From contig JAAYBL010000281.1 of assembly GCA_012718945.1 (NCBI GenBank), positions 1-50,214 on the forward strand: 50,214 bases of DNA, in the 5' to 3' direction. The notes beneath the pieces are model-generated. The model was given only the letters and a program-made list of their open reading frames with translations. It did not search any database and was not told where the DNA came from. The position numbers were made by a program, and so were the translations under genes. Origin of the DNA: Bacteroidales bacterium (GTDB lineage Bacteria > Bacteroidota > Bacteroidia > Bacteroidales > UBA1402). Below are positions 36,201 through 45,268 of the stretch, one piece after another (the first letter of the stretch is position 1; each line of letters opens with the position of its first letter).

Positions 36201-36488
36201 TAAAGTCGTAACATACTGAGGCACCTGGATGGTAAAAGTGCCTGTTTCACCAGTCATAGCGGCATATTGTGACTTACCATAGGCTTGAATGCGTATACCA
36301 GCCAAGGGTTGACCGGTGGCTGCATCAATGACCCGCCCGGCCACCTGCCTCATGGCTGGCGCCTGGGTCACGGAGCCCGAAGTCACGGCAACGTCGGGCG
36401 TCTGCGACCACGCCATGACCGCCACCATTGACAAGAGTATGCTACTCACTACTTTCATACCAAGATGATTCGTCTTTCTATTTTTCAT
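33270..36488 (-). CDS. SusC/RagA family TonB-linked outer-membrane protein (second pair)
   Basis: Outer-membrane glycan transporter of about 1072 residues. The ATG at 36488 is preferred because it follows the FAS1 gene stop (36500) by 11 bases and gives a signal peptide ending AWSQ; an ATG at 36494 is also possible. Carboxypeptidase-like domain about 45-125 (QVAGRVIDAATGQPLAGIRI), plug about 150-260 (ANAQPLVVVDGVILDMQYN, GDIESVKLLKNGVALYGAKG), then a barrel ending LGIKINI. The usual plug motif RxRG is replaced by MNG (AMYLMNGINSLM), a mark of a divergent SusC. It forms the channel of a SusCD complex with the SusD at 31541. Confidence 0.93.
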   Translation of the reverse strand: MKNRKTNHLGMKVVSSILLSMVAVMAWSQTPDVAVTSGSVTQAPAMRQVAGRVIDAATGQPLAGIRIQAYGKSQYAAMTGETGTFTIQVPQYVTTLTAEADGYALVLSPIDSKTNQTDILLYSDVFQPFYTPTLTALNEKEAKVNNHNADLSVDRQIQTGLGGQLRSINRSGQLGMGAMYLMNGINSLMANAQPLVVVDGVILDMQYNRVSIHDGFYNNLLANIDVGDIESVKLLKNGVALYGAKGANGVLLIETKRSRSMATKIDVDITGSFEQIPQLPSVMDATDFRYYVSELLGTSGSKLTEFKFLKPDPSYYYYNKYNNNTDWSKEVYRDAFSQLYGVKVQGGDEVASYNLSVGYGTANSTLQYFNMNRFNLRLNTDINLSRKLDVRFDASYSDVNRVLRDDGAPDDIENTTVTSVGLLGLIKAPFLNPYEYDINGNLSGYYADSDDYLDEVIGSDVSLANPTALLYYGEGKNKNMFGNRMINLAITPIYKVNKHLTLREHFSYSLINTNAFYYTPRKGMPSLIIEDVATVENVAKSISSTGTSFSSDTRFDWNRSFDAHALKVFGGFRLLRNTYGMHLIQGYNSTNDKSPNISTSLTYKSSTGVDDESLSLTYYLMGNYSFKDTYFLSGGVSLESSSRFGQDVESGVRLLGVPWGVFPSLQGKWVMTAEPWFKPSKILNFMALNVGVDVSGNDDMDCTATNSYFSAVRVLNSIGGLTLGNIGNSRLQWETTKRVTAGVEMNLFNNRLNMTANVFSSKTDDLLSLKALGYIGGLDEIWSNDGSLSNKGYDVAMTYRLLNFKSLKMEVGASAAHYDNKITSLPGNKTRFTTDIYGASILSEVGSPVGLFYGYKTDGVYASSIAAQNDGKYIIQRNGDKKYFGAGDMNFVSSDALIDENDKVVIGNPNPDLYGHFFSTLSMNRLSLNAVFTYSLGNDVYNYQRMILEGGNRFINQSTALNNRWTTEDQQTTIPVITYDDPMGNSRFSDRWIEDGSYLKLKTVTLSYSLPFYNTYLQGLTVWGSVNNLMTWTKYLGADPETSIGNNVLLQGIDRGLLSQGRSFALGIKINI

Positions 36489-36499
36489 TGTCATCAGAG

Positions 36500-38140
36500 T
36501 TAATCTTGTCTGGGTTTCAGGTATATGCAATCGATGCCCATTTTGTGTAAAAACCGCACATCTTGCGTACGTTTGGCGCTCTTAATTTTAAGCGAGACAG
36601 TGACATTGGTTTGCGCGTAATTGCAGGTAGGGAAAGTCACGGTGGCCAATTTTAGGGTATCTACCCGGTATGGATCGTTGACGAAATACGGCAAGTTGGT
36701 TTCTTCATCCGTGCAATCCAGCGTTTTGGACTGTCCATTGGCTTGAACATAGGTCAGACTGGCGGCCAATTTGTTGGGATACGTGTTCTTTTCCTGTGGG
36801 GAGAAAATGTTTACAGGCAACATCACCACAAACACATCGTATTTACCCGATAAGGTATTCGGAATGTAGAACGTGACATCGGGTTGTACCGTTGGTTTAA
36901 GTTCGGATACATACATATAGCCATTGCCGGAAATGCTGTCAGTAATTTTTTGACGGTACACATAGGCACAGGTAGTCAGGTTGTGGCCCTTGTAAACACG
37001 TTTGTTTTCGGCTTCTACCAGGATGGGGGTAAAGAATACTTGCTCAATATTAAATGGCCAGGTATCCGTTTGATAGATCACCCCGTTACTGGCTGTAAGC
37101 GGTGTCGCGTTATGTAAAATACCACCAGGTTCGAAGGGTTTGTGATAAACGTGGAGCGAAGGATTGCGTTTGTTATACACATACTGTGTTGTAACCAGCG
37201 AATCCTCAGGAGACTCTTGTTCGTTCCAATTAAAGAAGAGGTCACGCATCAGTGCATAGTTGGTCCAATGCCTTTTCAAGGAATCAGCTCCTAGAATGCT
37301 GCCATAATTGAAGTAGCTGGAAACCGTGTTGTAGGCTGTATTCCAGGCGGCCTTGCTTGGTGCCAACATGCGGTAGGCGCTATCCTCAGCATTGATTAAG
37401 CCGAAGTAGCGGAGCAACTCATTCTTTTCAATCATGACAGAGTCTACGTACTCAAGCATTCCATCTTGACCTAAGCCGGCAGGTACACTGGCTCTTTCAT
37501 CAAGCGAGTCTTTTTCGAACGAGGTGAGGAATTCCCCCATGCGCTCAAACTCGGGGAAATACTTGATATATTCGTATACATTCATTCGATAGGGAATGGC
37601 TGACGTCAAGTTGTGAATGATACCATTTCTGGCCACAACATTTGATTGAGATACAATGAAAGGAACACCGGCAAGCGCACTGTTTTCCAGGGGCAAGTGC
37701 TTTCCGTTAAACATGAAAGCCATGGCGGGATTTGCTCCCGCACTCAGGGAAAACGGCCTTCGTGATAAATGTGTCATTACAAATTGTCTCTCAACAAGTT
37801 GATTACCTTCGACAGTCGCACAGAGTGCCAACAGGGAATCTTTGTTAAACGTACCGTTGACAGGAGCAAAAACAGTGAAATATTGCAGTCGTAACAAGTC
37901 GGCATACGAAACATTGGTTATTTTCCGGCCGCTCATCACTTTGACACTATCCAGTATGTCTCTGAAATCGCTGAGCTGGTCTTGTTCGAGTAGTTTGTCC
38001 CACAATACCTGTTGAGTGGTAATGGCCGGATCGTCCAAATAATGGCTTTCCCAACTGTCATTGGTGCATGCGTAGGTCATGGACAGCAAGCCACACGCAA
38101 TCAGGGTTTTCTTGAATACTCCAAACATATGATGATGCAT
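36500..38140 (-). CDS. FAS1 (fasciclin) domain lipoprotein, two domains plus C-terminal sandwich
   Basis: A 546-residue lipoprotein (lipobox LLSMTYAC, Cys about 25); the ATG at 38128 is an alternative start. FAS1 domain 1 covers about 45-190, with the H1 motif YFTVFAPVNGTFNKDSLLAL and H2-like NGIIHNLTSAIP. FAS1 domain 2 covers about 195-370, with YRMLAPSKAAWNTAYNTV and NGVIYQTDTWP. A C-terminal beta-sandwich of about 175 residues follows (NGYMYVSELKPTVQPDVTFY). FAS1 domains are adhesion or binding modules. Here they lie on the surface beside a SusCD transporter, where loci often encode surface glycan-binding proteins, so that role is likely. It ends 11 bases before the second SusC. Confidence 0.85.
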   Translation of the reverse strand: MHHHMFGVFKKTLIACGLLSMTYACTNDSWESHYLDDPAITTQQVLWDKLLEQDQLSDFRDILDSVKVMSGRKITNVSYADLLRLQYFTVFAPVNGTFNKDSLLALCATVEGNQLVERQFVMTHLSRRPFSLSAGANPAMAFMFNGKHLPLENSALAGVPFIVSQSNVVARNGIIHNLTSAIPYRMNVYEYIKYFPEFERMGEFLTSFEKDSLDERASVPAGLGQDGMLEYVDSVMIEKNELLRYFGLINAEDSAYRMLAPSKAAWNTAYNTVSSYFNYGSILGADSLKRHWTNYALMRDLFFNWNEQESPEDSLVTTQYVYNKRNPSLHVYHKPFEPGGILHNATPLTASNGVIYQTDTWPFNIEQVFFTPILVEAENKRVYKGHNLTTCAYVYRQKITDSISGNGYMYVSELKPTVQPDVTFYIPNTLSGKYDVFVVMLPVNIFSPQEKNTYPNKLAASLTYVQANGQSKTLDCTDEETNLPYFVNDPYRVDTLKLATVTFPTCNYAQTNVTVSLKIKSAKRTQDVRFLHKMGIDCIYLKPRQD

Positions 38141-38163
38141 TTTGAATGTGATTAGTTGGGTTG

Positions 38164-40206
38164 TTAGTGAGTATCCTCGCCTTCTGGATTAGCATAGACA
38201 TCCTTGGGGCACAACTCCAGATAGTCGAAGGGGAAAAGTCCCATAGGATTGTCCATCACCGATTTGAAACGCAGGTAATGGGCTTTCCCCTCTTGCAAAG
38301 ACTCGGTGGCCAACACAATACGCATGGAATTGGTACTTTGACGATGTGTCACTTGGTTTGCATCGTTCACTGTCCCGCATTTCCAGGAATCGGGGCCTTT
38401 CAGGTAGCCTCTGTTTTTCAAGTCTTTGTCGTTTCTGCGGTTGGCTTCTTCATCTTCGGTATCGTCAACAGAACCAATTCTGGGGTCAGACTTGTAAATA
38501 CGCATATCAATGGGAATGCCGCAGCCTTTTCCATCAAAATAGATTTGCACGATACCCCTGTCATTGGCGGCATTGATACCTATCCGCACTTCATAGGTAC
38601 CTTGTGGCACTGGGGGCAACTTGACGGTAAAATCATACTGACCGAGGAAATCAAGCCCGTCGCGCTGATAGCTGGGAGACCAATCGGGGTCATTGCGCAC
38701 GCCAATCAAGGTTTGGTCAGTAAAGAAGAAGTTCTTGACAAAACCAGGTTTGTATCGGGTGACCAATTGACGGCCCTCTCCACGTTCGGCAACATCAGAG
38801 GTCCTGTGTCGTCCCTGGTTGTTTTGGAAATCGGGCGACAAGGTGGTTGCATCCATCCTGAAGCGTGTCTTCAAAACATTGTTTACGGTGGTTTCATCAT
38901 ACACCAGCAACTTGTCCACGTAGTGGTAAAAACCGTTGCGTGCTTCCTGCTCCACATTGCCCGCTTCGGACGACGTAAACACCCGGACACCTTCTATGGC
39001 AGCAGCATAAGGATCTGCAGCATCGCGCACAGCCAAGGCACCTTCGTTTATACGGCGACGGTTGATGTACAGCATGCCATGTTGGGTCGTTTGAAACTTC
39101 ATCATGGTATATGGACACATGGTTTCGTAAAAATCCTGAGGATCCAACAGTTCGTATACAGCCTGGTCTTCACGAATGGCGGCGGAGACATTCCAGTGGT
39201 TGTATCCGGCTTTTCTATCCAATATGTGGTAGGCCACAAACCGATACACGACGTTGGTGCTATCTTTTAGTGAAGCATCATCCGTGCCATAGGTATAGGT
39301 GTACGTTGGATTATGAGGGTCGTATACAAACGACCCGCTATTGATGCGTTCAATGACTTCGTCGGCGGTGATGCCTTTTTTGCCAAAGTAGCGTTCATAG
39401 ACCACGTCTTTTTCAACAAAGGCAGTGAAACCGAAAAAGCGCTTGGCAGGATAGATGGCGTTTCGTGGTCCATCTTTCCACTTAAGGGGGTCTGAGTTAT
39501 CAGTAGCCCACTCGGCGGAGCCGGCACCGATGGTATACGTTTCATCAATCCACGCCTCCAGTTTCTTATCAATGCCGGTTCGACGCATCAGCTCCACAAA
39601 AATGGAGATGGTGGTGTCTTCTGCCATCAATTGTGGCAAGAAAAGGTTGCTGGGCTGAATGACGCGATCCAATGTATGGACAACGCCGTTGACCACTGTA
39701 TCGTCTCTGATAACCATTTCGGCCGTCTTATTGATGAAATAGCCCAACGTCAATTGCCCGTTTTTGGTGACGGTCTTTGTGGTAAAGTCCAAATAACGCC
39801 CCATATCATTGGTGCTTGAAATGGGCCCATCTTCAAGATCGGTCGTAAAGCAAAGTGAACGGATCAAGTGGTTTTTGGCCAGGGTGTCACAATCGGCCTT
39901 TGACAACTCTTCGACTGATCCCAGCGAGCGGGTAAGCAGAAAACTATCAATGGCAGCATTGGTCGGAGCAAAGCAGGTGAATTCGCCGTACGTGGAAAGC
40001 AGGTCCAGCAGATTGGCTCTTTCCAATACATACACAAACCGGCTATAATCTTCGTTGGCTTTCAAATAGGATGCAACCGTTTCTCCGGTAAAGGTGTAGT
40101 AACTGTCAGAGATCCTATCGTCCGTACATCCCACCCATGCGAACAGGCTTACAAGCAACAAGGGTAGCAGGGCCTTCCGTTGGTTCTTAATGTTTAATAG
40201 CTTCAT
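38164..40206 (-). CDS. FAS1 (fasciclin) domain lipoprotein, two domains plus C-terminal sandwich
   Basis: A 680-residue lipoprotein (lipobox LFAWVGC, Cys about 27). FAS1 domain 1 about 38-190 (EFTCFAPTNAAIDSFLL, NGVVHTLDRVIQ); FAS1 domain 2 about 195-455, with a longer insert (FVELMRRTGIDKKLEAWID, NGFYHYVDKLLVYDE). A third region (about 460-680) is beta-rich: FDFTVKLPPVPQGTYEVRIG-like strands and IVQIYFDGKGCGIPIDMRIY, resembling carbohydrate-binding sandwich folds attached to FAS1 proteins in Bacteroidota. It is an odd partner of the 546-residue FAS1 protein: similar layout but different length and sequence. It begins 15 bases after SusD 1 and ends 23 bases before the next FAS1 gene. Probably a surface binder. 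Confidence 0.85.
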   Translation of the reverse strand: MKLLNIKNQRKALLPLLLVSLFAWVGCTDDRISDSYYTFTGETVASYLKANEDYSRFVYVLERANLLDLLSTYGEFTCFAPTNAAIDSFLLTRSLGSVEELSKADCDTLAKNHLIRSLCFTTDLEDGPISSTNDMGRYLDFTTKTVTKNGQLTLGYFINKTAEMVIRDDTVVNGVVHTLDRVIQPSNLFLPQLMAEDTTISIFVELMRRTGIDKKLEAWIDETYTIGAGSAEWATDNSDPLKWKDGPRNAIYPAKRFFGFTAFVEKDVVYERYFGKKGITADEVIERINSGSFVYDPHNPTYTYTYGTDDASLKDSTNVVYRFVAYHILDRKAGYNHWNVSAAIREDQAVYELLDPQDFYETMCPYTMMKFQTTQHGMLYINRRRINEGALAVRDAADPYAAAIEGVRVFTSSEAGNVEQEARNGFYHYVDKLLVYDETTVNNVLKTRFRMDATTLSPDFQNNQGRHRTSDVAERGEGRQLVTRYKPGFVKNFFFTDQTLIGVRNDPDWSPSYQRDGLDFLGQYDFTVKLPPVPQGTYEVRIGINAANDRGIVQIYFDGKGCGIPIDMRIYKSDPRIGSVDDTEDEEANRRNDKDLKNRGYLKGPDSWKCGTVNDANQVTHRQSTNSMRIVLATESLQEGKAHYLRFKSVMDNPMGLFPFDYLELCPKDVYANPEGEDTH

Positions 40207-40221
40207 AATTCGTTGATTCGT

Positions 40222-41919
40222 TTAGTCAGTCAAGGAAGTCGATTGGTCGGTCAAGTAAGCGGGGTTTTGAGTCATCAAGGGATTCTTTTTCAACTCAGTC
40301 TCGCTGTAGGGAAAGTATAAGCGATTTACATCAGCCAGTTTGGTTTGTATGGCCATGGTATTGGCTTTTTGTTTCTTGATGACGTTGGCTATCAAATCCG
40401 TATTGTTACCCCTCTGCCTGGCCATGCGCATCAAGTCAAACCAGCGTTTGCCCTCAAAAAGCAGTTCACGCTGACGCTCTGCCAGCACCAGGTCCTCAAG
40501 TGCCAATATGGATGTAGCGTACGTCGCATATTTCAATGTGTCAGCACTGATGTCGGTCAGGTTATTGGCGCGATTGAAGACGGCCTGAACCAAATTGAAA
40601 GACGTGCGCAGATTGCTGTTCCTTGAACTGGTCGTATCGATCTTACTCAATTGCAGCAAGGCTTCCGCTTTCATCAACATGATGTCGCTCAAACGATAGA
40701 CTATCCAGTTGGAATAGTTGGTAGAGCTCGTACTGTAGGAGATGCCAGGCGTTGTTGTCATCGAGGCTGTTGGGGTGGCGAAGCTGATTGATGAGGCAAC
40801 ATACTTCAAAATGGGATACATGCCACTGGAAGTCTGTGTACGAATGGATTCGATGTAGCGGCAGTCCGTATTTCTAAAGATCTTGTTGGCCCCCGTTGCG
40901 ACACTTTCCACTAGGAAGGGAGTAGCACTCACGTAGCCTGACGTTGAAGAACTGGAACCATAATAGCGGGATACCAAGGTATTGGATACGGGTTGATTCC
41001 GTTCAAAGTGCAATTCAAAAATACTCTCAAAGGAGTTCTTTTCACCAAAAATGGCTGTGTAGGCTTCACCGGAGTAGGCATAGCTGCCACCCATGTTTTC
41101 TGAAATCAGCGGATAGCCTTTGTACAGCTTGATATTGGTATTGTTGCCTCTTAAGTCGAACTCTTCCTCATACAATTCATACTTATAGTCCATGATAGTC
41201 TGGCAGTACTCAACGCATTGCTGATAATCACCTTTCCACAAATACATATCGGCCAACAGGGCATAGATGCTGTAGCGGGTAATTTTGGAGGTATTGTCCG
41301 ATGGGGTGGCGTAGCGCTTGATGGCATCGTCCTTCACGTTCTCCAAATCGAGAATCAACGTGTCCAGGATGGTTTCAAACGGTGTAACGCCAACAAAGTA
41401 TTCCTGGTCATCATCAAGGGATGGTTCCAACAGGAAAGGCACATCCTTGAACGTGCGAATCAGGTAGAAATAACACAACGCCCTCAGCGCCTTTACCTCG
41501 GCAATGTTGGCCTTCATCTCTGAATACGTATAGTTGGGGTCCTTCTGTTGCACCACCGGGGCATAATAGATGACGGTATTGCATCGATTGATGACCGTGT
41601 AAAACGAGGACCAATCCGTGAATTTGCTGGTCGGCAAGATGTTTTCCTTGAGGAGTTGGGTCTCATCTTCGGGTGCACCGGCTCCCACGGAAATGTTGTC
41701 AGATCTGAACTCACCCCATGCGGCCATGCGCAAAAGGCAGTCTTCACTCTCCAAACCGGCATAACAAGCATTGATGACACTGGTTATGTCGCCTTCTTCG
41801 GTGTAATAATTCTCAAGGACGATTTCATTCAGGGGCAGGATTTCAAAAAAATCATTGCATGAACCCAACGTCAAGGCGAGGCAGACAGATAAGGCGGTAT
41901 GTTTAATTACTGGCTTCAT
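40222..41919 (-). CDS. SusD/RagB family lipoprotein (first pair)
   Basis: A 565-residue lipoprotein (lipobox LALTLGSC, Cys about 21) with the SusD fold: N-terminal LPLNEIVLENYYTEEGDITS, helical repeats AEVKALRALCYFYLIRTFKDV (split) near 140 and YALLADMYLWKGDYQQCVEY near 220. Near the end it has VLAERQRELLFEGKRWFDLM, split here, and LYFPYSETELKKNP, the classic closing motifs. It is the canonical version of the two SusD proteins in the operon. Follows its SusC by 19 bases. Confidence 0.95.
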   Translation of the reverse strand: MKPVIKHTALSVCLALTLGSCNDFFEILPLNEIVLENYYTEEGDITSVINACYAGLESEDCLLRMAAWGEFRSDNISVGAGAPEDETQLLKENILPTSKFTDWSSFYTVINRCNTVIYYAPVVQQKDPNYTYSEMKANIAEVKALRALCYFYLIRTFKDVPFLLEPSLDDDQEYFVGVTPFETILDTLILDLENVKDDAIKRYATPSDNTSKITRYSIYALLADMYLWKGDYQQCVEYCQTIMDYKYELYEEEFDLRGNNTNIKLYKGYPLISENMGGSYAYSGEAYTAIFGEKNSFESIFELHFERNQPVSNTLVSRYYGSSSSTSGYVSATPFLVESVATGANKIFRNTDCRYIESIRTQTSSGMYPILKYVASSISFATPTASMTTTPGISYSTSSTNYSNWIVYRLSDIMLMKAEALLQLSKIDTTSSRNSNLRTSFNLVQAVFNRANNLTDISADTLKYATYATSILALEDLVLAERQRELLFEGKRWFDLMRMARQRGNNTDLIANVIKKQKANTMAIQTKLADVNRLYFPYSETELKKNPLMTQNPAYLTDQSTSLTD

Positions 41920-41938
41920 TGTAGACTGTTTTATGGCA

Positions 41939-44900
41939 TCAGAATGATGCGGTTATACCTGCTGTAAACGATTTGGATCGGGGTGTCTGCGCGTTATCCT
42001 GCGCGATGCCATAGGAACCATAACCAACTTCCGGATCGGTTCCAGTGTATTTCGTGAGAATGAAGAGGTTGTTGAGACTCAGGTTGAGCGTCATGCTCCT
42101 CAGACCAAAACGTTTGACAAAATCAGCATCCACATTGTAGGTGAAATTGGTGTAGTTCAAGCGTAAGAATGAACCATCTTCCACAAAGCGGTCGCTTCCC
42201 AACCAGTTGTAACCGTAGTTGCGCAGAGCCCTGGGTATGGATGTCTTGTCGCCTTCAACACGCCAACGCCAGCTTACTGACATACACTGGTTGTTGTTGG
42301 TATACATGTTTTCCGCATTCATACGGGCAAGGTTGACGACCTTGTTGCCTACCCTGAAGTTGAACTGGTTGTTCATGGTCAAGTTGCCATAACGCAACCT
42401 CAAGCCAAAACCACCAGTGATCTTAGGTAACGAGCTGCCCAGGTAAACGATATCCAATTCATTGATGTTGCCATCGTTGTTTATGTCTTTGTAGTTGGCA
42501 TCTCCCCCTTTAAACTCGTAGGCAGCCGTCGTTCCATAACAGAAATACATGGGTTTTGGCGTACCGTCATTGTTGAAAACCACGTCACCATCTGCATTTT
42601 TCACGACAGGAGCGTTGGGACCGGAAACGCCAGGCACTTCAACCGCTGAATAATCACTGTACTGGTAGGCCCCTTCATACTTGAATCCATAGATAGAGCC
42701 CAGCGCATTGTTTAATTGGACACGGGTAAGGTACGAGCCGTTATTGCGGTTGAATTCACCGTTCAAACTTCTCAGAATCGTCGGTTCCATCTCCTTGATG
42801 GTATTGCGGTTGTTGGCAAACGTGACGTTCATATCAATACCCAACTTGCCAAATGTGAGCAGCTTGTTGGTTTGCAGATTCAACTCCCAACCCTTGTTTT
42901 CCATGCTGCCCGTGTTCTGATAGGCCAAGGAAGAATAGCCGGCAGAAGAGGGTATGCCACGATTTTGCATCAACAGGTCGGTGGTCACTTTGTAATAGAG
43001 GTTGGCGTCTCCATATAGTTTGCCGTCAAACAGACCATAGTCGAAACCAATGTTCCATTGTTCCACATCTTCCCACTTGAGGTTTTTCAACCGAATGTTG
43101 TTGGGATAAATGGAGCCTTGACCGTTGTATGATGGACCAGCAACATAGCGGCTGTAGAACAGGTATTCCCTATTGGGTTGATTACCGACCAAACCCCATG
43201 ATGGTCTGACAGAAAGCATGCTCAACCAGGAAAGGTCTTTCATGAAGGGCTCATCTGAAATGTTCCAACGGAGAGACAAAGCGGGGAAGACACCCCAACG
43301 CCTGGCAGGGCCGAATTTGGTGGTTGCGTCCAGACGGGTTGTCATATCAAAGATGTACTTGCCTTTGTAGGCATAGTGCACTTGACCTGTGTAGTACATA
43401 CTACCCCACTCATTGACGCCGGTAGAAAAACCGCTGATGGTACCGGGCACCGATACTGTAAAGATGTTGGGTAGACCGTAAGCGGCATTGTTCTGGTTGT
43501 TTGAAGTACCCGACGTCATTTGTCCCCTCAACAACATCATGAATGCATGATCCCTGTTTTCAAATTGAGGCACGAATGTCAGGGTATGTGTGGTGGTGAC
43601 AGCTTGATTCTTTTGAGAGGCTGCGTTGGCTGTGTTATTGTTGTTTGATGACCAACCCGTCGTAATCAGACTTGATGGCAAGTAGGATGACGAATTACTG
43701 TTGAATATGGTAAAGACCACCTTGCCTTCATAGTTCAATTGAGTGCTGTTATTCTCAAGACCCAGCAACTTATACCGTATCTGGAACTCGGGAGCCATGT
43801 TGATGGTCGATTCGATATTTTCCGCTTCGTAAGCCAAGGCAACGGGGTTCATCAACTCTTTTTGATCCCTCAATTCATTGGAGGCCGTGGGCAACACCTG
43901 ATAGTATTCGCCGGTGGAACGTCCAAACACGTCTTCTTCATAAATGGCCAAGTTGGGCATTTTCTTGTAGGCCAGCGACAAAAGCGAAGCAGCATTATGG
44001 TTTTTGTGGTTGTCGGTATACGTCAAGTTGAAGTTGGTGACAATCTTGATACGGTCGGAAACGAAGTAGTCCAAGGATACACGGGTGGTGAAACGTTGCA
44101 GGTTTTGTCCAATGACAGAACCAGTTTCGTTGTCATAACCACCGGAGATCCAGAAGTTGGCCTTTTCACCACCACCAGAGATGGAGACGTTATGGTTTTG
44201 ACGTAAGCCAACCTGAGAAACGGCAGACACCCAATCGGTGTTGTTGTTGAACATTTGGTATTCGGAGAAGGTGGGCGTATAGTTCAACTCCACAATATTG
44301 GAAGCGGCATCGCTCAAGTTGGGATTGAAATAGGCTTCCTTCAACATCATGGTGTATTGGTCGCCATCCAGCATTTTCATGCCTTTCGGTTGATAGGTGC
44401 CCGACAAACGGTATGAATAGGTTACCCTGGTGTTGCCCCTGGCTCCGCGCTTGGTGGTGATTTCAATAACACCATTGGCGCCTTGAGAACCCCAAATGGC
44501 CGTAGAGGCTGCATCCTTTAATACATTGATTTCTTCAATATCCTCGGGATTCACGTTCAACAACTGAGCAAACTTCTCGTCGTTGGCGCTGTTGAAGTCA
44601 AAGTTCTCCGATTGATCGGTTTCCCAGATATTGCCATCGACCACAATCAAGGGTTCCGAAGAACCGTTAATGGAGGCGGCACCCCTCATACGCATGCTGG
44701 TGCCCGACCCCAGGTTACCTGAGTTGTACACAATATCCAGACCGGCGATACGACCCTGTAAGGCTTCATCGATGGTGGTGATACCAAGTCCTTGGAACTC
44801 AGCAGCATTGATACGTTGCGTGGCACCAGACAATTCTCGTTCAGGAATGGCCAAGCCACTACCACCAGCCGTGGTTTTTTTGGTTACGACGACTTCACGA

Positions 44901-45220
44901 AGTGATGTGGCGTCTTCCATCCGAATTTTGAACGTGGTTGATTTGATCGGTATGATCTGTGTCTTGGAACCAACAAACGTTATCTTCAGTCTATTCTTTG
45001 GATTGACCAGGCGGAAGGAGAAGTTTCCGTTCACATCTGTCACCGTGTGGGCGATGTTACGGTTGGCTTCATCTATTTCAACCACGTTGGCGCCTGCCAA
45101 AGGACCCTGCCTGTCATACACGGTACCACTGATCATGCTTCCGGCCGTCTGCGCTTGCAGACCGCTTGTCATGGATAGTATAGACATCGCCAATAAAACT
45201 ATGCGGACTGTATTTCTCAT
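41939..45220 (-). CDS. SusC/RagA family TonB-linked outer-membrane protein (first pair)
   Basis: A 1093-residue SusC transporter with a signal peptide (ending GLQAQ). Carboxypeptidase-like domain about 28-107 (SGTVYDRQGPLAGANVVEID), plug about 125-240 (GTSMRMRGAASINGSSEPL and IVVDGNIW; NVLKDAASTAIWGSQGANGV). A dockerin-like calcium loop, DINNDGNINELDIVYLG, sits near 910-927, a common SusC feature. The barrel ends AGITASF. The stop is TGA. It is preceded at 48 bases by the four-FAS1 gene and followed at 19 bases by its SusD. Together they import an oligosaccharide across the outer membrane with TonB energy. Confidence 0.95.
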   Translation of the reverse strand: MRNTVRIVLLAMSILSMTSGLQAQTAGSMISGTVYDRQGPLAGANVVEIDEANRNIAHTVTDVNGNFSFRLVNPKNRLKITFVGSKTQIIPIKSTTFKIRMEDATSLREVVVTKKTTAGGSGLAIPERELSGATQRINAAEFQGLGITTIDEALQGRIAGLDIVYNSGNLGSGTSMRMRGAASINGSSEPLIVVDGNIWETDQSENFDFNSANDEKFAQLLNVNPEDIEEINVLKDAASTAIWGSQGANGVIEITTKRGARGNTRVTYSYRLSGTYQPKGMKMLDGDQYTMMLKEAYFNPNLSDAASNIVELNYTPTFSEYQMFNNNTDWVSAVSQVGLRQNHNVSISGGGEKANFWISGGYDNETGSVIGQNLQRFTTRVSLDYFVSDRIKIVTNFNLTYTDNHKNHNAASLLSLAYKKMPNLAIYEEDVFGRSTGEYYQVLPTASNELRDQKELMNPVALAYEAENIESTINMAPEFQIRYKLLGLENNSTQLNYEGKVVFTIFNSNSSSYLPSSLITTGWSSNNNNTANAASQKNQAVTTTHTLTFVPQFENRDHAFMMLLRGQMTSGTSNNQNNAAYGLPNIFTVSVPGTISGFSTGVNEWGSMYYTGQVHYAYKGKYIFDMTTRLDATTKFGPARRWGVFPALSLRWNISDEPFMKDLSWLSMLSVRPSWGLVGNQPNREYLFYSRYVAGPSYNGQGSIYPNNIRLKNLKWEDVEQWNIGFDYGLFDGKLYGDANLYYKVTTDLLMQNRGIPSSAGYSSLAYQNTGSMENKGWELNLQTNKLLTFGKLGIDMNVTFANNRNTIKEMEPTILRSLNGEFNRNNGSYLTRVQLNNALGSIYGFKYEGAYQYSDYSAVEVPGVSGPNAPVVKNADGDVVFNNDGTPKPMYFCYGTTAAYEFKGGDANYKDINNDGNINELDIVYLGSSLPKITGGFGLRLRYGNLTMNNQFNFRVGNKVVNLARMNAENMYTNNNQCMSVSWRWRVEGDKTSIPRALRNYGYNWLGSDRFVEDGSFLRLNYTNFTYNVDADFVKRFGLRSMTLNLSLNNLFILTKYTGTDPEVGYGSYGIAQDNAQTPRSKSFTAGITASF

Positions 45221-45268
45221 CTTGTCACTGTTTGACGCTTAATAATCGGTGTAATAATCCTTGTGGTC

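Noticed and set aside
38161-39270. Open frame of 369 codons on the plus strand, opposite a FAS1 gene
   Set aside because: It lies wholly antisense to a well-supported FAS1 lipoprotein, has no signal, domain or family pattern, and reads as a shadow of the real codons.
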